Origin: an uncultured Rhodospirillales bacterium
GTDB lineage: Bacteria; Pseudomonadota; Alphaproteobacteria; Azospirillales; Azospirillaceae
Length of the DNA stretch: 45,899 bases
NCBI GenBank assembly: GCA_903856295.1
Contig: CAIOBP010000127.1
Span: 1-45,899 of the forward strand
Direction: 5' to 3'
Position 1 is the stretch's first letter; each line of letters opens with the position of its first letter. The notes below the pieces were generated by a model, which saw nothing but the letters and a program-made list of their open reading frames with translations, did not search any database and was not told where the DNA came from. This document shows positions 41,491 to 45,899 of the stretch, piece by piece. The position numbers were made by a program, and so were the translations under genes.

Positions 41491-42480
41491 TCAGCGCCCG
41501 CCAGCCAAATGCGGCTTGCGGCGCAGAACGAAGCTGTCGGCATGGGTCGGCGACACATCGCGCATGGCGACCCGCATCGGCTTATGCCCGGGCTTCGGCG
41601 CCATCGCGACATCTCCGCCACTCGGGGCGAAGATACGGCGGCGCGGCACCACGGCCTCGGCGGCCGGCGGGGGCGGTTCGGCGGCGGCCATGGCCGGCTC
41701 GGATGCAGGCGCAGGCGCGGCCGAAACCGGCTCGGCCGAAGCGAATGCGGGTTCGGGCTCGGCGGGATGCTGGATCATGCCAGGGTCCCCACCCTGCCCG
41801 ACTTCCGGGGTCTCGGAGAGCAGAGCATCGCGCCACGCCGGGATTTCGCCGATATCGTCGTCGGAGAAATGATGGCGACCGCCGCCCCAGGTCCGAACCG
41901 GGCCGGTATCGACATGAACGAAGTTGCTGCTCGGATAGTAGCCGACGCCGCCAGCGCGCAGCGACAGCGCCGCCGAATGCAGCGAACTCAGGCCACAGCC
42001 GCTCATGCGAATATCGACCGCCTTGCCCTGCATGTGCAGGCTGTGGCTGGCGACACCGCGATGGTGAATGCGCAGGCGGGCATTGGTGCGCGGCGAGCGA
42101 TAGCCGCAAACGATCTGCACCGGGCTGCACGCCCCGGTCATGCGAAAAATGCCATACATCACATCGACCAGACGGGGATCGATGATATGGACGCTGCCGT
42201 CGTGGCGATCCCGCAGCAGGTGGCTGATCGAGCGCAGGGCGTCGGTGATGTAGCGGCCCTTGACCCAGTAATCGACGGTCTGGTGTTCCTGGGTGGCGCT
42301 GTTGACCAGGGTCAATCGACGGACCGGACCGCCAAGACCAAACTGGTCGCCGCCAATAGAGGCCAGCGCCTGGATAGGATCAAAAATCGCCGCCGAGGCG
42401 AGCGCAGCGGCACCGAACCGAAAAAGTCTACGGCGGCTAAAGGGTGAACCCTCCCTGGACGCGGTACTATCATCCGTCAT
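41491..42480 (-). CDS. Tat-exported YcbK/DUF882 protein 2, with long C-terminal tail
   Basis: The ATG at 42480 follows a strong GGGGAGG. The 329-residue product has a twin-arginine signal (SRRRLFRFGAAALASAA) and a DUF882 domain similar to protein 1: YWVKGRYITDALRSI, His149 with Asp156 (HMQGKAVD), and His189 (FVHVD). GLSSLHSAALSLRAGGVGYY matches a block in protein 1 almost exactly. Residues 200-329 are a Pro/Ala-rich tail with basic segments (VVPRRRIFAPSG; FVLRRKPH) that could bind the cell wall. It looks like a tandem duplicate with an added tail. Confidence 0.9.
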   Translation of the reverse strand: MTDDSTASREGSPFSRRRLFRFGAAALASAAIFDPIQALASIGGDQFGLGGPVRRLTLVNSATQEHQTVDYWVKGRYITDALRSISHLLRDRHDGSVHIIDPRLVDVMYGIFRMTGACSPVQIVCGYRSPRTNARLRIHHRGVASHSLHMQGKAVDIRMSGCGLSSLHSAALSLRAGGVGYYPSSNFVHVDTGPVRTWGGGRHHFSDDDIGEIPAWRDALLSETPEVGQGGDPGMIQHPAEPEPAFASAEPVSAAPAPASEPAMAAAEPPPPAAEAVVPRRRIFAPSGGDVAMAPKPGHKPMRVAMRDVSPTHADSFVLRRKPHLAGGR

Positions 42481-42879
42481 GGAGCCTCCCCTTTCGTCTG
42501 CGCAGGCTGTTTCAACCATCCCGTGGCCGATCGAAAATCAGTCTTTTCGTATCGCCTGCAGACGTTTGGACCCGACCAGCTTGCCACTGTCAAGCAAAAA
42601 ACTGGGGAAAATTTCAGTGCTTTGATTTCAGGGGGGTTTCTCTTCCAAGCCCGGCAGCACATCCTCCCGCACTGCGTCAATGCGTCGCACCATACGAGAG
42701 AATCAGGCGCCGGGCCGGTCTCCGATTCTCTCCCCCGCAACGCAACACCGGCCAGCTCCCAGATGATGACGGGCGCGCCCGCCCGACCCCTAAGGGTGGC
42801 CTTGGAGAGAAAGTCGAGAGAGGCCGGCGCCGTTGATCTGGCCAGCTTGGTCGGATCAACGGCGCCGGGGTCTCCACCA
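42481..42879. other. 399-base spacer with no gene
   Basis: There is no supported gene between DUF882 protein 2 and the L,D-transpeptidase. A TTGACA on the minus strand (42603-42598) may belong to the promoter of DUF882 protein 2, but no matching -10 is clear. The transpeptidase terminator hairpin lies at 42824-42868. Confidence 0.5.
42824..42868 (-). terminator. 15-bp perfect hairpin after the L,D-transpeptidase gene
   Basis: CCGGCGCCGTTGATC (42824-42838) pairs exactly with GATCAACGGCGCCGG (42854-42868) around a 15-base loop, 12 bases past the gene's stop on the minus strand. No T-run follows. Confidence 0.6.
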
Positions 42880-44850
42880 TCACGGCTTGGGCGCGGGGGC
42901 GAGCGCGGGAACGGCGGCGACGCCCGGCGCTGGCGCGGTGGCGGACACGGGCGTAGCGACGGCGCCGGGCGCCGTCACAGGCGCCGGCCGATGCCGCCGG
43001 TGCACCACCGGCTTGGCCGCCGCCGCGGCGGTGATTTCACGCGCCGCCGCCTCCTCGAGGCGATGCAGCGCCCGCAGCATCTGGGTATCGCGCCCATAGA
43101 CGTCGTCCCGGAAGTTCAGTCCGCCCTGCGCATCGACCCACGCGGTCTGATAGAGCAGGAAAACCGGTATCGGCGAACGCAGGTCGACCAAACGGGTGGC
43201 ACCCTTCTCCAGCACTTGCGCCCGCCGTTCGGGGGTCCACTCGGCCATGTCCCCGAGCAGCAGCGCCGCCAGCCCCAGCGGATTGCCGACGCGCACGCAG
43301 CCGGAACTGAAGGCGCGGACGCTCTGCGCGAACTTCTCCCGGTGAGGCGTATCGTGGAGATAAACGTCGAAGTCGTTCGGAATGTTGAACTTGACCTTGC
43401 CCAGGGCATTGTGGGTGCCCGGCCGCTGCCGCACGCGATAACGGCTGATGTCGTTCACGGCCATCCAGTCGATGCCGGTCGGATCGACCCTGGCGCCCCC
43501 GAAGGAGCCGCTGTAGAGCACCATGTTGTGCTCGTTGAGATAGCCGGGGTTGGCGCGCAGCTTGGGCAGAATGTCCTCGCGCGCCAGCTTGCGCGGCACC
43601 GACCAGGTGGGATTCCAGATCAGCGACACGATCTGACTGGCGAGAATCGGCGTCCGCCGCGCCCTGGTGCCGACGATCACCGGCATCTCCAGCGTCACCT
43701 TGCCGTCTTCCATCACCGCGAGGGTGAAGTCGGGAATATTGACCAGAACATAGCGCCGGCCCAGATCCTCGGGCATCCAGCGCTCGCGCTCCATGTTGGC
43801 GAGAATGGCGGCCACCCGCATGGAAACGCCGGCATTGAGCGCGGCGTAGGTCGCAGAATTGAGCACGCCATCGGCCTTGATGCCGTGATGCTGCTGGAAC
43901 AGCTGCACCGCCTGACGCAACGGCCGGTCATAGTCGGTGCCGCCGTCCAGGTATTTCTTGCTCAGCTCACCGGTCGCCACCAGCCGCTGACGCAGCGCCT
44001 TGTAGGGCGTGCCCTTCTTTCCGCCCTCCGACTTGCCCCTCTCGGAAACCTTGGGCCAGCCGCCGGTCCGTTCGAAGCCGCGCGCGACACGCAGCGCCTC
44101 GCGCAGCCGGACGTAGCGTTCGCCGGCCGGCGCGAGCTTGGCCAGAAACGCCGGCAGATCGGGAGCGGCCAGCGCCGCGGTGACCGTGGCCGCCAGATCC
44201 AACGGCGCCGGAACCAGGGCGAACTCGCTGGCGATGACATGGGGCGGCAACCGGCCCCGGCGCAGATCATTGGCGTAGGCCATCAGCGTGTCGGTCAGCA
44301 ACAGGTCGAACTCGGCCCGGTGCGCGGCGTCCATCGTCCCGGCCGTGGCCAGCCGGGCATCGAGGGCGGCGGGATGGTAGTCGGCGGGCACCAGCCCCTC
44401 GACATCGGCCTCGCCCACGACCTGCCGCAACGGCGCCGCCTGCGGACTGAGCGTCGCGCCGTCGCCGCCGAACCAGACCGAGGCGAAATGCCGCAACTCG
44501 TAGAACTGCTTGAGACGCGCGGCGTCGAGCGGATGGTGGGCATCCACCCCGGCCAGCCCGGCGGCCAGACGGGCGGAAATCTCCACCGACAGCGGCCCCT
44601 CGGGCTGCACCACCGGCACCGGAGCCGGCGCGGGAGCGACAATGGCCACGGGATCGGGCACCGGCAGCACCGCCGGCTGCGCCTGCGGCGGCCGCGGTTC
44701 GGGCACCGAGGTCTCGGCCGTGACCACCGGCACCCCCGGCACCGGCACCTCGGCCAACTGAACCTGCGCCATGGCCCCCGGCACCACCCCAAACACCAAG
44801 GCCAGCCCGATCGCCAGCGCCCCGACTGCCTGTCCCACTACGTCCCTCAT
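42880..44850 (-). CDS. YcbB/LdtD-type L,D-transpeptidase
   Basis: This enzyme makes 3-3 crosslinks in peptidoglycan from tetrapeptide donors. The 656-residue product has a signal peptide (ALAIGLALVFGVVPGAMAQ), a Pro/Val-rich segment (30-85), and a scaffold domain. A PG-binding-type helical part (about 305-340, QAVQLFQQHHGIKADGVLNS) precedes the YkuD catalytic domain. The catalytic motif has His499 (YLHDTPHREKF) and Cys518 (SSGCVRVGNP). A Pro/Ala-rich tail ends the protein. Its neighbours are two YcbK-type proteins, like the E. coli ycbB-ycbK pair. GAGG lies 9 bases before the ATG. Confidence 0.93.
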   Translation of the reverse strand: MRDVVGQAVGALAIGLALVFGVVPGAMAQVQLAEVPVPGVPVVTAETSVPEPRPPQAQPAVLPVPDPVAIVAPAPAPVPVVQPEGPLSVEISARLAAGLAGVDAHHPLDAARLKQFYELRHFASVWFGGDGATLSPQAAPLRQVVGEADVEGLVPADYHPAALDARLATAGTMDAAHRAEFDLLLTDTLMAYANDLRRGRLPPHVIASEFALVPAPLDLAATVTAALAAPDLPAFLAKLAPAGERYVRLREALRVARGFERTGGWPKVSERGKSEGGKKGTPYKALRQRLVATGELSKKYLDGGTDYDRPLRQAVQLFQQHHGIKADGVLNSATYAALNAGVSMRVAAILANMERERWMPEDLGRRYVLVNIPDFTLAVMEDGKVTLEMPVIVGTRARRTPILASQIVSLIWNPTWSVPRKLAREDILPKLRANPGYLNEHNMVLYSGSFGGARVDPTGIDWMAVNDISRYRVRQRPGTHNALGKVKFNIPNDFDVYLHDTPHREKFAQSVRAFSSGCVRVGNPLGLAALLLGDMAEWTPERRAQVLEKGATRLVDLRSPIPVFLLYQTAWVDAQGGLNFRDDVYGRDTQMLRALHRLEEAAAREITAAAAAKPVVHRRHRPAPVTAPGAVATPVSATAPAPGVAAVPALAPAPKP

Positions 44851-45152
44851 CGCATCACGCCTCGTAAATCAGCCTTCAGCATACAAGGGACGGCCGCCTC
44901 CCGGGGAAGCGCAGATTGCCCGCGCATGAAGTTTGACCGGCGCCGTGTCCGCCCGGCAACGCGCCGGCCGAACCAGCCCGATTTCCGGCCCTCCTCACAT
45001 CCGCGTTCAGCCTTCGGTAACTTTTCCACCCGTAAGATCGCAGGGCGCGGCAGAGACACGTTCGGGACACGCGGTTGGGCCGTCGCGTGTCCATGCCGCT
45101 GCCCGGAGCGCCAGCCACCCATCCGTCACCATCGTTCGAAAGAGCGCGCCTC
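44851..45152. other. Divergent spacer, no gene
   Basis: About 300 bases separate the transpeptidase start from the pentapeptide-repeat gene. It should hold both promoters. I did not find a convincing -35/-10 pair, an RNA gene or a reading frame with a good start. Confidence 0.5.
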
Positions 45153-45818
45153 ATGACCCCCGATCAGTTGGGCGAAAGTCTTGAAAGGCACCGATGGTGG
45201 ACCCTGGGGCGTGCCGACGGCAAGCGCGCCAATTTCACCTTCGCCAACCTCGAAAACACCGATCTCGCCCGGCGCGATCTGCGCGGCGCCCAGTTGACCG
45301 GCGCGCGCATGCGCGGCTGCCGGCTCGCCGGCTCCAATCTCGCCGGCGCCGAACTGTTCGTCGCCGATCTCGCCCAGGCCGATGTCCGGGGCGCCAATCT
45401 CACCGGCTGCCGGCTGACCGGCGCCCGGCTGCGCGGCGCCAATTTCAGCGACACCGACCTCAGCGGCGCCGATCTGCGCGAGGGCGCGCTGGGACCCGAC
45501 GAGCTGGGAGCGCGGGTCAGGCGCGCCGACCTCACCGGCGCCGTGCTGCATCGCGCCGTGCTGACCAACGCCAATCTCAGCCACGCCATTCTGCGCAACG
45601 CCGACCTGAGCGGCGCGGTGCTGCTCAACACCGTTTTCACCCACGCCCGCCTCAACGGCGCCAATCTGACCAAGGCCCGGGTCGCCGGGGCCTCCTTCCG
45701 CCACGCCGACCTGATCGGCGCCACCCTCGGCGAGTGCGACATGACCGTCGCCGATCTCACCGACAGCCGGGTCAGCAAGCTGGCCCGAACTAACGAACGG
45801 TTCGGATTTGTGGCATAA
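45153..45818 (+). CDS. Pentapeptide-repeat protein
   Basis: The start is taken as the ATG at 45153 (MTPDQLGESLERHRWWTLG); the frame is open further upstream without a better start. The 221-residue product is built mainly of A(D/N)LXX pentapeptide repeats, for example FANLENTDLARRDLRGAQL, GANLTGCRLTGARLRGANF and NADLSGAVLLNTVFTHARL. Such repeats form a right-handed square beta helix. A break without the motif (about 122-135, GALGPDELGAR) interrupts it. Some family members mimic DNA (Qnr type), but most have no known role. There is no signal peptide. The short N-terminal helix with a Trp pair (HRWWTLGRADGKRANF) is typical of alphaproteobacterial members. Confidence 0.88.
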   Translation: MTPDQLGESLERHRWWTLGRADGKRANFTFANLENTDLARRDLRGAQLTGARMRGCRLAGSNLAGAELFVADLAQADVRGANLTGCRLTGARLRGANFSDTDLSGADLREGALGPDELGARVRRADLTGAVLHRAVLTNANLSHAILRNADLSGAVLLNTVFTHARLNGANLTKARVAGASFRHADLIGATLGECDMTVADLTDSRVSKLARTNERFGFVA

Positions 45819-45835
45819 GCGGACAAATAGGGAAC

Positions 45836-45899
45836 TCACGCCGCTTTGCGAATGACCTCCGGGATGTCACGAAGCAATCGCATTCCGTCATGGTATTCC
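45836..45899 (-). CDS. C-terminal end of an unidentified gene
   Basis: A minus-strand frame enters from the right edge and ends at a TGA (45838-45836), giving EYHDGMRLLRDIPEVIRKAA. The pattern is helical and charged. Nothing can be said about family from 20 residues. It converges with the pentapeptide-repeat gene, 17 bases away. Confidence 0.4.
   Translation of the reverse strand, partial: EYHDGMRLLRDIPEVIRKAA

Noticed and set aside
40252-42563. The 12-mer TCGCCTGCAGAC occurs upstream of both the porin gene (40252-40263) and DUF882 gene 2 (42552-42563).
   Set aside because: Tens of shared 12-mers are expected by chance in 45 kb, and the distances to the TTGACA boxes differ.
42481-42879. Open frames on both strands in the spacer after DUF882 gene 2.
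   Set aside because: They extend out of or overlap the transpeptidase gene on the opposite strand and have no plausible start signals.

Overview
The window is GC-rich DNA, probably from a free-living alphaproteobacterium of the Rhodospirillales type (Magnetospirillum/Phaeospirillum/Rhodospirillum-like). This is an inference from high G+C, the rplM-rpsI block beside argC, FixJ-type and MASE1 signalling proteins, an alphaproteobacterial ClpP variant and a typical alphaproteobacterial intergenic repeat. No rRNA, tRNA or CRISPR array was seen.

Layout. 1-111 is the tail of a transposase. 267-1365 is the rplM-rpsI operon with its own sigma-70-type promoter. 1464-5557 holds four poorly characterised membrane or secreted proteins, including a TMEM43 homologue and a lipoprotein. 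5793-7874 carries a gamma-class carbonic anhydrase, argC and a small unknown gene. 8174-13653 is a CDP-sugar and glycosylation block: a TPR/O-GlcNAc-transferase-like glycosyltransferase and rfbF on one strand, then rfbG and a sugar C-methyltransferase on the other. 13687-16864 is a tightly overlapping dapF-mtaB-ftsY operon. A hemerythrin-like protein, hemW, bioB, rlmB and a secreted trypsin-like protease follow, with palindromic repeats between several of them.

21852-31657 is more accessory. It has a FlaG-like protein, two paralogous proteins with tandem SANT/GcrA-like helical domains and a shared C-terminal domain, a collagen-like modular protein with a LamG-like end beside a phage-type small protein, a REC-STAS fusion, a ClpP-like peptidase, and a FixJ-type regulator with a MASE1-PAS histidine kinase.

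31680-40169 is the most unusual part. It is a one-strand cluster of a porin, a PqqD-like protein, an ATP-grasp ligase, a LysA-like PLP decarboxylase with a changed active-site motif, a urea channel fused to an M23 peptidase, and two exported TPR proteins. Five of the junctions are overlapping or separated by 45 bases or less, so it looks like one uncharacterised pathway. 40437-44850 is an envelope-remodelling set: two Tat-exported YcbK/DUF882 proteins and a YcbB-type L,D-transpeptidase. The window ends with a pentapeptide-repeat protein and the tail of another gene.
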